Made by a program: the position numbers and the translations under genes. The notes beneath the pieces are model-generated. The model was given only the letters and a program-made list of their open reading frames with translations. It was not told the origin of the DNA and made no database searches. A stretch of 64,000 nt of DNA from Stromatinia cepivora (Eukaryota > Ascomycota > Leotiomycetes > Helotiales > Sclerotiniaceae): positions 1,301,001 to 1,365,000 of the forward strand of contig RCTD01000017.1 of assembly GCA_014898415.1 (NCBI GenBank), read 5' to 3'. This document shows positions 22,512 through 35,364 of the stretch, one piece after another. Numbering within the stretch: the stretch's first letter is position 1; the number at the start of each line of letters is the position of its first letter.

Positions 22512-23416
22512 TTAGATACCCTTGGACAAGACGAAATAAAGCCAAGGATGAAAGCACGTCTCGTCATCCACCGGATCCAAAATCATTGGGAGGTATTCCT
22601 TATGCCATTCCTCCTGGAGATCATCGCTGAAGTCTTCCGGATCGATTCTCACCCATCTCGCCTTACAATATTCCCAGTACGCAGGAAGCCACCCAGTCTG
22701 GCCCCAGTCAATGATAGCTGCCACTCTCGGGTTCGGCCCTAACGACAACATGATGTTGGACGGGACCAGGTCATCATGTGTGAACACAATAGGCGCTTCT
22801 TCATCAATCTCGATTCCGCAAGCATCTTGAAATTGCCTGACAGCGTTTGCCCCACTGAACGGCCCAGCGAGCTTTGGATGGCATGAAAGAAATATCTCGT
22901 TCAGTGGCTGCTTGCCCAGGCTGCCTAACGAACAGTACCCCCATATTAGACTTGCTTGCATATTAGAGAGGTGATTTACTAACCGACATATCGATCATTG
23001 CTATCTTGCTCCAAAGCCCGCAACGCCTTTATCATTTGTTTGAGTTCCGCACAAATGGTATATCTCTCGTCTTTTGTCATAGCAGGCCATCTTTCTTGCA
23101 AAGTCATGCCCTCTATTAAGGACATATAAATGAACCCCTGACGATTGTCCTCGGCCCAGCCAAAAACCTCAGGGACAGTGACTTTGCCTTGCAACCGCTC
23201 GCGTACCACCATCTGAGTCTGAGCTTCGATAGCTGTAATGTCACCTCCATATTTAACAACCAATCCCAGCGACGAGATAATAACGGGCGGCGGGCGATTG
23301 AAGTATGTAGCGCGGATATTGCCTGATTTCTCGTTGAGGGCTCTGACCTCCGCTGGAGTAGGGAGCGTGGGTGCGCGATTTTCCTTGAAGAAGCTGGATT
23401 CAGGGAAGATCTTCAT
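22512..23416 (-). CDS. Aminoglycoside-phosphotransferase-like kinase (APH family)
   Basis: Exons (minus) are 23416-22984 and 22924-22512, 281 residues. Seen: nucleotide-lobe segment PPPVIISSLGLVVKYGG with the Lys, FGWAEDNRQGFIYMSLIEGM TLQERW (hinge), catalytic FTHDDLVPSNIMLS (about 191-204, Asp and Asn conserved) and metal-binding AAIIDWGQTGWLPAYWEYCK (about 213-232). This is the fungal PF01636-like set, usually small-molecule or protein kinases of unknown substrate rather than true drug-resistance enzymes. The start is the first ATG of the frame (MKIFPESSFF), right after a possible acceptor ctaaccag, so an upstream exon cannot be excluded. The frame also extends upstream without an ATG. Confidence 0.8.
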
Positions 23417-26400
23417 CTGGTTAGAGATAGAGAGACCACCTAAGTTGGCAACTGGAACCGAAGCATCTGCTGTCGACACTGAAAGTAGATAGTGGCATGA
23501 GTGATAGAAGATGCTCGCGAATGCTTTGGATATCGTGTTGTGTACCAAACATCAATGGATTAAAAATGTCGGCGTGGTCGCGAACCAAAAATGCGGACTC
23601 TATTGAATCCCTGTATAGTTATGGCGTTTTTAGCGTATATACTCCGGATCACACTAGGCCCTTTTGAAATAAGGTTATTTATGATTTCCTATTTCCGAAT
23701 GACAGAATCAAGAAAGTAGATTTGAAAATTTTCAACTCACCAATCCACCTTCATAATCCATCCAATCATACATCCACAACCTTATTCCATAATAAGGAAA
23801 GTGTGATCCGGATTTCTTGAGTTTATATAGTAGTTGATACTTGTGCGGCCAGAAAGTCTGCAACACTCCACTGTTAAGCAAATCTTTAGCAACTGTTTAA
23901 ATCATTTCAGAGCGTGTAGTGTTATGCACATAAAGGCAGCCGAGAGTGTAGAAGGAGCGTTGAACTTTGGATATGGGATATTGGACCTCTGACAATTCGA
24001 AGAACTGCAAGGGAATTTCAAAGCGACTTTGAGTTATTCGTGATAGTTACATCGGCGAGACTGAAGTTGTGAAGATAGAAGAAGCGAATTTGATGTGTAG
24101 AATACTAGAATGCCCTCCCCGCAGACGAAGCACGAGTCAACTATTAAACATAGTAATCTGAAAATAGATTTCCCTCTCTCTCTGTCCCTCGGATCTCACA
24201 CCGAATATCTTCCTCGAATTAACGACGCCTGGTATTGGACAGGGTGAAGTGATCATAAGTATGCTGATTGCACATGCACCTGCACTTGCAATGAAATGAG
24301 TCTCGGCCATGAAAAGCGTCCAGAAGTGATGAGTGCTTTGGAGTAGGGTCGAAAATATAGCCTCCATGGCCAGACATCGAATAGTATGAGGCTATGAGTA
24401 AGAAACCTCTTGCAAATGCTAATTGCTAAAAATAACCATCCTTCGAATATTCTTCGAATATCCAATTTTAACTGCTCAATTGAAAGAGGAGTCTTTACTC
24501 TCGAAGGAGTGTTCATCTATGTTTGCATAAAATGATGAAAGCAACTTGGCTCACCAAAAGCTGTATCCTCAATTCTAACCCAATTTTCCATCATTTGTAA
24601 GCGCACCCAAAAGGAGTTGAATAAATATGACCTTTTTAACTGTAAAAAGATCAAAACTTTCTCCCATTGCATACTCGGTAGAGCTCCAAATGGTCAATTC
24701 CATTTGCTGACAATAGCAATGACTCTTCCGCATCACTGCATCATAATAGACGGCAGTATTGATATTAGCTTTTCTGATTGGTCAATTCAATTCCAATTAA
24801 TAGCTAGATGACTATTTCTCTTTTCGACTCGGACATTGATATGATGTTAGTGAGTGAGGAGTCGAGTAGGTTTTGAGGTGGGTGGATATTGGGCAAGGAA
24901 GATGGACAACACAAATTATATCAATAAAAATCTAGATTCCAACTCTAGAACAAATTTCGTGTTTCATGTTTTTATTTCTTTTTGATGATGCGTTGTTGTA
25001 ATATTAAGTAGACTGACCATCCAATGAGACAAGGACCGAACCCATCAATCGGTTCCTCAGGTATAGTATTTCTTAAGCCGGGATAAATTTTCGGAGTTCA
25101 ATGCGAGATATCTAGGCATGTGTGTTAGTGTTGGTACGTAGGTGCAAGCAAGTTAGTGAATGAGGCACGGAGTTGGAGTTGGAGATGAAAATAGAATAGT
25201 TAAGGTTACGCGGTAGGATGAATTTTTCCCGCTTGTGAGATTTTCCTTGTTAGGCTAATGCGATGGATGGGTTGGATGGGTTCCGTATGGTTGGATGGGA
25301 TTTGGAACTAATTACTAGGTATATATCCTAGTGATCCAGAGGTGATTATGTAATAATTGATTTACAATTATACGGAGTTATTGCCTTAGCTTCTTTCTTT
25401 TAGCTGTGAGTGATATGAAGGCAACGACATTGATATCGAAATGTAAGAATACTATGAAAGAGATAAAGAGATAAAGAGATCCCTAGGCAACGACCATCAG
25501 GCCACGAAATAACGCATATCAGCAACCCTCAATTCGCAATATGTTTCGTATACACTGATACGTATTTAGGCATCCATTGCGGTAATCCAGTACATCGGTA
25601 CCTGCATATACCGAATATTGGTGGATCGGTCGTCGTGTTGCGGCATAAAAGACCTATCGAGTTAAAAATCCATAACCGTGGATGGTTTGATGCAGGAAAT
25701 ATCGAGCCTAAGCCTAAGCCACGCAAACACTGATTGATCGCTTACTAATTTGCAATTGATGATGAACACTGTATACATAGCAAAGCATCTGATCACCGAA
25801 TGACGCATACCTACCCCTCCCATCAACACGGTACCGAAATCTCTCCCCAAAAACCCTCTTCCCTACCGCATCAACACCCCGAGTACAATCGGCATAAGCA
25901 TTTCAAACCTGAGTCACCCGGCCTCGCTTCACAATGTTGTTCTTGCATTGCATCCCATGCGCAACGGAGTTCAAGTACAGTAGAACTATGTGGGGATAAG
26001 CGAACTCCGACCCCTTCATCTCCATTTTCCACACCTCATATATACTGGCTTCAGTCTTATCCCTAACCATTTATAGAGTAGTGTTGAGAGAAATTTTTGG
26101 CATTCAGCCCATGACATACATGTGCAGGGCATCTACGGGGCGTTCTAAGAAGATTGAAATGCATGGTTCAAGGTAAAGATTTTTCTTTTTTTTTCTCCGA
26201 GTGAATGGAATGGTGCAGGAGATGATGAGAGAATTTGATATCTGTTTGTTTAGTGGGCGGAGCTTGCATGGGATGGGATGGTGTCGTTGGAATCTGGATT
26301 GGTTATGACTGTTTTGTTTGGATGTGTTGGAGGTGGATGGGCTGGGATTTATTTGATTTATGAGTTGTATGTGATGCGTTGGATATATATAGAGGGAGAG

Positions 26401-26563
26401 ATGCCTCGATTATGAAGGCATTTTTCTTCTCATCATCAATCAAATATAATATATCAATAAACACAACAGCAACACTCCTATCCTCGACATCATATTTGAT
26501 CTTTATAGTCAAGATTCTCTCATCACTAATATCCCAACCATCAACCAAACCACATCCATAAAA
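23417..26563. other. 3.1 kb gene-poor stretch
   Basis: AT-rich DNA with no supportable gene. Contains short ggatgg runs (25262-25300) resembling the purine-rich tract downstream of ERG5. The last 150 bases before 26564 (tatatatagagg, then a CA-rich leader) look like the promoter and leader of the next gene. Confidence 0.45.
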
Positions 26564-27098
26564 ATGCCTGCCGGATTCCCAGCTTTCCCAGCTTCCCGTA
26601 TGTCTCACCCTCTTTCCCCCATCCATCAAACCCATCTAACAAACCCAGGTTTCCCCAACGAAAAACCCCCCATCCTCTTCCACCCCTCCTCCCCCAAATC
26701 CCAAAAAGCAACACCCGTCTCCTACTCCACCTCCAGATCCTACACTGCCAAATCTTCCTCTCCAAAAGTCTCCATAGACACCACTACCACATATACCGCA
26801 AACGACACTTCCTCGCTCTACAGCACCACCTCCACTATTTCCCTCCTAAAACATCCGGTCGGTACCCTCAAAGCTAAGCTTTCCCGTAAGGAACATTTGA
26901 AGAGGGGAGAGGCCAAGTCGTATAAGAAATCTTCAACCGTATCTTCTATGCGCAGGAATTCGAGTGAGAAGACACGTACGTTTCATTCAAAAGCTTAATT
27001 TAATGTATTGTGGATAAGAGGAAGAGAAGGCTGATTTGACTGGATTGATAGCGTGGCAATCGCTCACGGAGACATATCTAATTATGTCTATGAGATAA
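26564..27098 (+). CDS. Small Ser/Thr/Lys-rich conserved-type protein
   Basis: Exons are 26564-26597, 26649-26975 and 27052-27098, 135 residues. Intron 1 (gtatgt, branch ctaac, acceptor cccag) is 51 bases and its retention would also be in frame. Intron 2 (gtacgt to gatag) leads to a short last exon encoding WQSLTETYLIMSMR. The N-terminus MPAGFPAFPASRFPNEKPPI precedes a Ser/Thr-rich central part (TYTANDTSSLYSTTSTISLL) and a basic stretch (KLSRKEHLKRGEAKSYKKSS). I recognise no domain; the ending suggests a short conserved C-terminal motif. Probably cytosolic or nuclear; no signal peptide. Confidence 0.55.
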
Positions 27099-27398
27099 AC
27101 ATCGTCGGTGGTTGATTTGTATCTTTCTTTGAATGATGTTTTCAATCCGGAATCTTGGGCTTTGGGCTTTTATGATCATGATATGATATCTTTCGGCGGG
27201 GCTTTGGAGGAGTTCCTGGTCGGCGACATACTGGAAGTGTTTGGTTTTAATAACCAGGAACTTATGAAAAGATACTTACTTTTCCAGATGGAGGTGAACA
27301 CATGGGAAGACGGTATTTGAGGAGTTCTTGTTGATATGGTCATTAATTTCTTGATCTTTCATTCTTAGTTAGATTTCTAATAAACAATTCTGAGTTTC

Positions 27399-28802
27399 TC
27401 AAAAACTATCATCGAAATCATCTTTCATTGCGACTATACTTGGACTATTATCCAATTCGTCTGTATTATCAAATCCAGCTCCAGCGGTGGTAAGGAGATC
27501 TTCAACGATTCTTTTGCTTGCTTCTCGTGCTGTGTTTGCGTTAGCTTGTGATACTCATGATTCCAACTTGTATCAAGAGCTTACCAGGAGTTTGTAGTAA
27601 TCTTGATTGTGGTAAGGAAAATTGGATCGTCTTTGGTGGACTCATTCCAAGTTCCTTGTAAATATCTTCCGCATCTTCATCACTATCACTTTCCCATGTA
27701 ATCTCATCTTTCTCTTTCTTTATAGATTTGGCAAAAATATCCTTTGACTTCCCTTTCGCCGGGGTTTGAACACTTACACCTGGTGTTCGTGGTGCATTTG
27801 GCTTATATGGTTGTCTAATTGGCGAGCTGAATATATCAGCGTGTAATTGAGGTGCTGCAGCTGGTGGTGAAGATAACGGTGAATGATTGTCTCGCCACGA
27901 GGGTTTGTTCACAGGGGTCTTCTTTTCTTTTCGATTTGTTAATGGTGTAGCTTGGATTCGATAATTCTTTTCGAGCATTTTAAGGTATTGAGGATCTTTA
28001 GTCTTCTGAGCCGTTGATGGTATATATGTTTGGGTAGTTGATGGTAGATCGTAAAAAGTCGGGTCCATCCGATATGTGGTTGGGTCGAATGGAGATGAAT
28101 CTGGTAGCATCGACATATCCGGTATCCTTTGCTTGGCTCCAGGTGTTCTTGGTAATTGTGTATCATCCTCATCACCCTGTAAAGTCGCCTCTTTAAATTC
28201 CCTTCTCAAGCCCTCGTATGGAGATGACAAATCCACAAATTGTGGCTCTTTATCTTTTCGTGGAGGGCCTCTGGGAGTGCTACCACTAATATCGTTGTCT
28301 TCGAGCATCGAATCATCCTGATCGTAAAGATGATGACCATCGTCTTCTGTTCGAATAGTTTCATCATCAATCTGCGATGCAGTATATTGACTTGGGTCTT
28401 CGTGGGACTGAGTGTATGAAACATCCTCCTCCTCCCCCTGTTGCTCTACTTGAAGTAATGAGACATTGGCACTGGCTTCGAAAAATTGTTTCCAAAACTA
28501 CCCCGCTATTAGTTGCATTCCAGCCTCTTATAGATAGCTACCAACCTTAGACCCTTCCCATACTGCATTTGAATGGTTCGCATATTGTTCAACGACAGGT
28601 AGAATACTTGTAGTAACGATACGATGCGCTCGACTAAAGTTGTGATCAATTTCTGAGGTGGTGTTAGTAAAAGAAAGATAATTCGGGAGAAAGGTAAGGA
28701 AGGAAGCCTACCTTGAAGTGTTAGAGTAATAGATTGCTCCAATTTCTCAAGCTCTTCAGTTAGAGAAAGCGGTCTTGCAGATGATACACTAGCTCGAGAC
28801 AT
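27399..28802 (-). CDS. ASK1: DASH complex subunit Ask1
   Basis: Exons (minus) are 28802-28712, 28652-28546, 28497-27585 and 27544-27399, 418 residues. The Ask1 core is at the N-terminus: LEKLEQSITLTLQEIDHNFS, RAHRIVTTSILPVVEQYANH, VWEGSKFWKQFFEASANVSL (to about residue 80). A long Ser/Pro-rich region with many SP/TP sites (TPRGPPRK, SPIRQPYKPNAPRTPG) fits phosphorylation of this subunit by Cdk and Aurora. The short last exon carries a second helix (ANTAREASKRIVEDLLTTAG) and an acidic end. The DASH ring couples kinetochores to microtubule plus ends. Intron 3 is only 40 bases, yet it restores the helical, acidic C-terminus, which supports it. Confidence 0.9.
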
Positions 28803-31090
28803 TTTGAACTGAAATTTCACTCCAAGTCAATAATTTCGGGTTTGCTGAGGGTGATGGTGATGTTACAGTTGGAAAAGCAAAATCATCAAATAGCGTAGCA
28901 CGTGACCAGAAATATATGGTTTTGTTTATTTTTCTCAGACTTTAATTTCTTTCTTTCTTTCTTTCTTTCTTTCTACGAAGTTATTCAAGATAATAACATC
29001 AGTTCTATTAAACATGGATCAATATTTTATTTTATCACGAATCATCGCTCTCTAGTCCAAAAGTTTGTCATAACGCATTGCTAAATAGAAGTTGTTTATC
29101 CGGTCAGCGCTATCGATCCTGGTACCAGTTGTTGGCCCCCCTTCAATCTTAGGGAATAAGGTCCTGGTATGAGTGCCCATGTTCAGAACTCTTTCCCAAT
29201 CACGAAACAATTTTGCACTGCATTTCTGTGTGCCGTCTTTTCTCATCCTAAGATTAGACAATAATAGGGCATCATTGATAGGAACGTACACCTTCATCAT
29301 CTTGATCAAACCCATCACAGATACTTTTATTGATTGTTCATTTTCCATTTACCCAATCGGGACCGGCGAATCTATTATTGATTGAAATTTGAAGTGGATA
29401 GTCGGTGGATCCCTCCCCTTGTATCAAGAGAAGTTCCGGACTTCCAGGTGAGGATCTCTAACATCCTAAAAATCTTGTTTATAGTAATCTTCAACTGTCT
29501 CTACCACTTCTTGAAACTAGCAACGCGTTTCCTCAAAACAAACGGACTGCGGAAAGATTATGACAAACTTTAAAAGCACGGCAAATACTTTCTTGCTAGG
29601 AGTTCTTTCACTGCGGAGAACTGGTGGTGTGCATAAGGATTTTACTATAGGATTGACCTTGCAGAATCATGTACGGCTTTTATGCAGGAACCTTTGCTTT
29701 TGGGTTCCACATTACCGAAGCTCCATCCACACATCGATATCTAAACGCCGTCTCCAGATAGATCAGCAGACAGGCCATTGGACAATATCTTATGATGGGT
29801 CGAATCAGGGTACCGCATCAATGGTTTAGGGGTTTCGTGGTTTCGTGGTTTCGTGTCCCTTGTGGGATCAATAATTTCGACGGGAATCACAATATACAAG
29901 ACTTTTTTTTTTTTTTTTCCCAAATCGCACAAATTTTGACCTCAACTGTTTTTACTATTTCCACAAATTTTTGCGGGGGTCGCCCGTTACAGACTTTCGA
30001 AGCCAAGAACGCCTAATCGCCGGATGTTTGGAAATAATGAAAAAGGCCAAACTTTGAAGTTATTTCAATAACTTCAAGAGATAAACAAAAAATTCCCCAA
30101 TCTCAAGCTGGGGCAATCCGTGCGTCGAGCTCGACATCTCGAAATCAAAAGTTAGCCCTAGAGCTAACTCCTCACGCTTTCATGGTTCCAAGATTATTTT
30201 AGTGGCATCCAGTAAGAAACTGGAAAATTAACTTGAAGCGGTCTAAACCATACCTTGTCCAACCTCGTCTACTATGTTTAGAGTGAAGACTACGGAAATG
30301 ACACGGGAGAAACCCTCCTCTCCAAAAATATTCAGCCAGATTTCGGTCTCTGAGCGCTATGGGGAACGTGAAGACTATCTATCCTAGTCAAGGTCTTGTC
30401 AAGGCCTTGTCATCGCGTCCACATGGATAAAAGAGAACTCTAATTTTTCCTTACACAGAACCTACTTTCCTTCACTCTACCCAGTATCACTCCTTTGCTC
30501 CATTTGTGCTCTCACATTCTCTTATGGTATTTCGTTTCTATCGTCATTCTTTACATTCCTTCACTTAAATGCTTTTATCAGATACATCAGATACATCATA
30601 TTGCATTGTGTATCGATTTCCCAAGAACTCGGTTGATATATCTTTATTTGTTTTACAACGTCCTCCCCATCTCATCTGGAATATCTCATCTGGAATATCT
30701 CATCCAACGGCCTCGGTTTAAGATCAACCCCTCATATAATGCCTATCCCGATCATTACAATTCGCGAAATTCACTCTCACTCCTCATTGAATCAATCGTA
30801 ATCTCTTGATACGAGTTTTCACCTTTTCTTTGTTTACATTGACCCAAACTCACTCACTTTCATACAACCACCACGATACCCTACGACCACTACTACTACT
30901 ACCGTGCTTGCGAATCAAAATCCACCTCACCAATAGCTATATCGATAGCTCAAAAATCCTGCCTTTCAATCCAAGAAATCGGGGTGTTTGCGAAAGTTTG
31001 TATCTCGGCCCAATTGGGCTCGCCGAGTCACGATTTGAAGATCTAGTTTCAAGCCTTGTCCTGGACAGGAGGATCGGACAAGTCCCCGCA
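28803..31090. other. Intergenic between ASK1 and the PH-domain gene
   Basis: 2.3 kb between divergent starts. Contains a (ttct)n microsatellite at about 28948-28973, an 8-bp triplet repeat (ggtttcgt, about 29829-29852), a T18 run at 29904, a perfect 12-bp palindrome gtcgagctcgac at 30124-30135 and an inverted repeat gttagc-6-gctaac at 30151-30168. From about 30430 the plus strand is a CT-rich leader leading to the PH gene. Frames on both strands are short and unconvincing. Confidence 0.5.
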
Positions 31091-33826
31091 ATGTCAGTAA
31101 TTCTAGGAATTGGTTCTCTAGGAGACAAGGATAGCAATGGCGATTCATCACTATCATCCAACACACTCAGTCGTCGCATCCGTCCACCACCAATAAATAC
31201 AAGTAGCTTGGAGGAAGGCAGAGTTCCATTGAGATGTCCAAAAATCCAAAGAAAAGAGTCCAAAGGTGGTCTTCGAGGAATGTTCTCTCGCAATAAATCC
31301 GAGAAGAATGTGGTATCGCCAGTTCCTGAAGGAAATAAATCGGCTTCACCACTCACATCAACACCGCTTTCACCAAAGCTAATGAGTCCCATCACAAGTC
31401 CAGTAGGAGACGGTTTCTTTCGAAAGTTTGGTGCCGGCAATACAACTGATTTAACCTCCCCAACCACACCTGCTACACCAGGGAATGCCACTGGGACTCC
31501 ATCGCGTCTGAATCTCAGATCCAAATCAACCAAGGATAGCAAAACTGCCGCCAAACCTGCACCAAAAACAAGCCCCAAAACCTCGGTGTTTGATCCACCA
31601 CCGTTATTCCAAAGTTACCCTCAATCTGTGAAGCATGCTCGTCTCTCCGCCTCAATCTTATCAGCCGATGCAATTATCCGCATGTCTAATCACAAAAGGA
31701 ATATCAGTCTCCGGGACGAAATAGCACAAACAACCGACACAGGGCCAGATGAGAAGAAGACAATAATCAAACACAACAGACGACGATCAGGTTCAATATC
31801 GAAAGGTGAATGGACTCAAAAGATTTTCGTTTTAGTAACTTCTGGCTACCTTCTACAATACTCGGGTGATGGAAATTTTGACCGACTACCTGAAAAGATG
31901 ATTCAATTAGGCAAAGAGTCTGTAGCTTTTGCATCAGATGTTATTCCAGGGAAACATTGGGTTTTACAAGTATCTCAATCAATGAGTGCAGATGGAGTCC
32001 CAACTTCAGATTCTAGGTCTTTATTATCAAGACTTGCGTTCAGAAGTGCAGATTATAGGAGAAACGCTACTAGCCTTTTACTTGTCTTGGACAGTGCCGA
32101 AGAAATGGATTCTTGGATTGCTGTATTAAGGAAGGAAATTGAAACACTTGGAGGCAAAAAACAAATTACAGAAATTGGAACTGTGAAGACAGATGAGAAA
32201 ACACCAGAGTTAAAGAGTCAACCAAGTCATCGATACCTTGTCCAAAGAAGAGACTCGGATCAAGTTTCCAACCCTTGCTCACCACTTCAAAATCCTTATG
32301 ATCGCCGTCCTTCGTGGCAGCAACCAGAAGGGCAAATTATTGGAGAACTAGCTTTACCTTGGTCAACTCCTCGTGAGCGCCGTCCCTCTTGGCAGAAACC
32401 AGAAGGACAGAACATTGACAAAATATCCCCAACTGGCTTCCTTCCACCTTGGTCACTAAACGAAGCACAAAATGAAGCAGCGACCAGACCATTAACCGGG
32501 TGTGGATCGGTGACAAATAGTGCTAGTTCACATGAACAGAATTTGGAAGGTTTGAGGGATAGTATCAACAGATTATCCTATTGCTCATCCGATCAACGAA
32601 CTCGCATTTCGTCTCCAGCAACGTCGCCAGCTCGAGACAGTACATCTACCATGGAAGATTTACCACCTTTGTCCTTGGAGACAGTACGAGCGAGGCCAAA
32701 TGCCGCAGATATTGTTGAACGTAGAAGATCACTACAAGCACTTCAAGGGTCACGGGATCCTATACCTCAGATATCACCCCACCTTCAGACTCCTTTGAGA
32801 CACTCAAATTATGGTACATCTACCCGAGTTATGAGAAGCCCATCACCTGCAACTCCAAATTTCAGTGTACCTGTTTCTTCAAGCAAGAGGTTTTCGACTA
32901 GGAGCCCAGTCCCTGAAAGACGGCCATCACTTCCTGCAATGAATACAACTATGGAAGCTGAAAATAGAAGCAAGAAGGGACATCCAACGGCACTTTCTGT
33001 GGCTCGACCGTTATCCCCTGTCATGGATACAACATCACCAAAACGAGTTCCAATACCTGTTACCTCTATGGAAACGTCACATCGGCCAGTTGTACTGAAT
33101 AAATCATCGACCGTTGATATTCGATCATGTTCTCCAGGAAAGTCTCCTATTAAAAAGCGACCAAGCAAAGAATTAAGATCCACTCGACGTGTCTCGAGTT
33201 TCATGCCATCAAATAATGCATTAGAGGTTCGGAATAAATATTTACGTCATCATTCTAGCATGCAGGCAGTTGGTCAAACCACGCCGCCCCTAGAATCAAA
33301 TGGATCATGTTCATCCAAATTTCCTGAACCACTTTCACCAAAATTGACTCATGATGAATCCTTCGAAAATACTAGAAAAAGTAACTGGGAATCATTACCA
33401 ACCCTTCAAGAATCTTCATTTCAAGTTCAACCATTGACAACACTTCCCGAGATTCCCATCAAGCAAAATCCACAGCGTCGACCAAGAAGTATGCTCGCCT
33501 CTTCTGGTCACCAATCAACCATCGCTGAAGATTTATCCAATACCCCACGTCGCAAGCGGCCTTCTTCAACTCTCGCTCTTACGACTCTCTCTCCTACCCT
33601 CATTTACAAAGCAAGTCACTATGATTTGGGACCACCAAAATTTCGATCGGGAAGATCTGTTTCGAACAGAAGAAGTTTGCCGGCTCTTATGCATGGTGCT
33701 CCCCCAGCTCCTCCTCCGGATTGTGCTTTGCCTCCTTTACCTCCTGGAAGTGCTATGACTACAAGCGGGAAAAGTCCAAGTGCTCCTTTTGTGAATTCGA
33801 GAAGGGAGATTGGAGTGAGGGTTTAA
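31091..33826 (+). CDS. PH-domain protein, Ser/Pro-rich
   Basis: 911 residues in one exon from ATG 31091 (MSVILGIGSLGDKDSNGDSS). The frame is open upstream to 30806, but that part reads like leader and starts later than any strong context. A pleckstrin-homology-like domain spans about residues 237-352: KGEWTQKIFVLVTSGYLLQY, KHWVLQVSQSM, ATSLLLVLDSAEEMDSWIAV LRKEIETLGG, with the C-terminal helix Trp. Flanks are disordered and rich in Ser/Pro/Thr, with KESKGGLRGMFSRNKSEKN near the N-terminus and a PPAPPPDCALPPLPPG run near the C-terminus. A short internal duplication occurs (RRPSWQQPEGQ and RRPSWQKPEGQ). Probably a cortical or membrane-associated adaptor that binds phosphoinositides; pathway unknown. 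Confidence 0.82.
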   Translation: MSVILGIGSLGDKDSNGDSSLSSNTLSRRIRPPPINTSSLEEGRVPLRCPKIQRKESKGGLRGMFSRNKSEKNVVSPVPEGNKSASPLTSTPLSPKLMSPITSPVGDGFFRKFGAGNTTDLTSPTTPATPGNATGTPSRLNLRSKSTKDSKTAAKPAPKTSPKTSVFDPPPLFQSYPQSVKHARLSASILSADAIIRMSNHKRNISLRDEIAQTTDTGPDEKKTIIKHNRRRSGSISKGEWTQKIFVLVTSGYLLQYSGDGNFDRLPEKMIQLGKESVAFASDVIPGKHWVLQVSQSMSADGVPTSDSRSLLSRLAFRSADYRRNATSLLLVLDSAEEMDSWIAVLRKEIETLGGKKQITEIGTVKTDEKTPELKSQPSHRYLVQRRDSDQVSNPCSPLQNPYDRRPSWQQPEGQIIGELALPWSTPRERRPSWQKPEGQNIDKISPTGFLPPWSLNEAQNEAATRPLTGCGSVTNSASSHEQNLEGLRDSINRLSYCSSDQRTRISSPATSPARDSTSTMEDLPPLSLETVRARPNAADIVERRRSLQALQGSRDPIPQISPHLQTPLRHSNYGTSTRVMRSPSPATPNFSVPVSSSKRFSTRSPVPERRPSLPAMNTTMEAENRSKKGHPTALSVARPLSPVMDTTSPKRVPIPVTSMETSHRPVVLNKSSTVDIRSCSPGKSPIKKRPSKELRSTRRVSSFMPSNNALEVRNKYLRHHSSMQAVGQTTPPLESNGSCSSKFPEPLSPKLTHDESFENTRKSNWESLPTLQESSFQVQPLTTLPEIPIKQNPQRRPRSMLASSGHQSTIAEDLSNTPRRKRPSSTLALTTLSPTLIYKASHYDLGPPKFRSGRSVSNRRSLPALMHGAPPAPPPDCALPPLPPGSAMTTSGKSPSAPFVNSRREIGVRV

Positions 33827-35364
33827 GAATGTATCTTTTCTTTTCAAAGTTCTTCTCAATCCATGAATGAGATGCACTGAGAATTTCATTCTTATTACAG
33901 CGTTCATGATACCAACCTTTTCCTACCTTGTGCATTCATTTTCTTTTATTTCATTCTTTCTTTACTGTATTATGTTTCAATTATACCATTCACGTTCACG
34001 ACATAAACATGGCGCAGTACGACAGGCTCTTTCTGCGTCTTTTTTTTTTCAACATACATTCTCATGATCAATACTTAGATACTACATTCACATACGAAAC
34101 GAAGAAGACGAGGATTTTACGCTATGTACTATTATGTATTTTAGGATTGGATGAGCAGGAGCGGGTTGGTTCAGTTTGGCGAATAGGGATTATGGATTTG
34201 ATTCTCCATCTAATCTTGATGATTCGAAAGATTATGCGGAGTGTCCACAGGGACTTTGAGATATTCAATGAGGATTATGATGAGGTTTGAGGTGGGGATT
34301 GGTAGCAGGTGAAAGGTGAAAGGTGGCTGGGGAATTTTACATGTATTATGAAACGAGATAAGATGAAATAGGAAGGAGATTAAACCATGAAAATTTTGTC
34401 TAAAATTATACTTTTCTTGTGAGGCTGCCTGCGGGATATACACGAATATCATAACAGAAATTAATTCTCATATATTGATCAAGACAGATATTGTTCTTTT
34501 TTGACGATTGATATGCTCGGCGACTTCTATAATAGCCCTTAGCAATTACGAGTCGAGAGCTGCCGAATTGGTTCGTGGCTGCTTCTGAGAGGAAATTACA
34601 TATAAATTGTTTGTTGTACAAATGCAATGAATGGGGCAGTGCTTTGGTTTGATTCGCCGATATGGATATGAGCTTAAATTAGATATTGACTGGTAGGCCC
34701 TGTTTTTCTTGTTCGCTGTTCGCTGTTGGATATATATTTGGGATGTATGTGCTGGAATAAAGGAGTGTGGTTATGGTGTAGATGTTGAGAGGGATGGTTG
34801 AGTTATTTTGGGGATTGGGTGGCTCGATGTTGGTTAGCTCACCCGAAATCTTCTCTAATGCCGACTGGTCATTTCTGAGGACTGGAACGGCTCGGCCAAT
34901 ATACCAGCAGATAGATGATCGTCTGCGAAGATGTTTGAAAGTTTGAACTGGGTTGATTACCTAGTATTAGATCACCTGAGTATAAAGTTTCATGAACTAT
35001 CGGGTGATACTATCAACAAGTTGAATCGGGTATCACGGAGTCCGGATATATCGGATAGCCTGGCTTCTAGTCAAGTCTCTGATTGTGATAGGTTCTTTGT
35101 GGAGTTGGGCTTTGTACCTAATAGTTATGTTCTAGAACAGACATGGGATTATTGATCTAATAACCTTTGTCTAAATACTTTTTCTTTTCTAGACAAAGCA
35201 ATTCGTTGTTCGGAATGGCACTAACATACACCAGCTAGGTTCTCCATCGGCAAGTTAGTCAGCTCCTCCACCAATCACAACCACCACAACCACACTTGCG
35301 CGCCCTCCTTCCCAAAAAAATATATACTCCTCCGCATCGTCCCATTCATCAAATAACCACAATA
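33827..35364. other. Intergenic, no gene seen
   Basis: AT-rich DNA between the PH gene and the tRNA. Short frames such as 34931-35155 have no recognisable motif. Confidence 0.45.

Noticed and set aside
22512..23416. Antibiotic-resistance aminoglycoside kinase
   Set aside because: The APH fold is shared by many fungal kinases of unknown substrate; nothing here indicates drug resistance.
29052..29348. 98-codon minus-strand frame
   Set aside because: Protein-like in places, but no recognisable motif, splice context or neighbour support.
30937..31578. 213-codon minus-strand frame
   Set aside because: Lies entirely within the PH-domain gene on the other strand; a codon-composition shadow.
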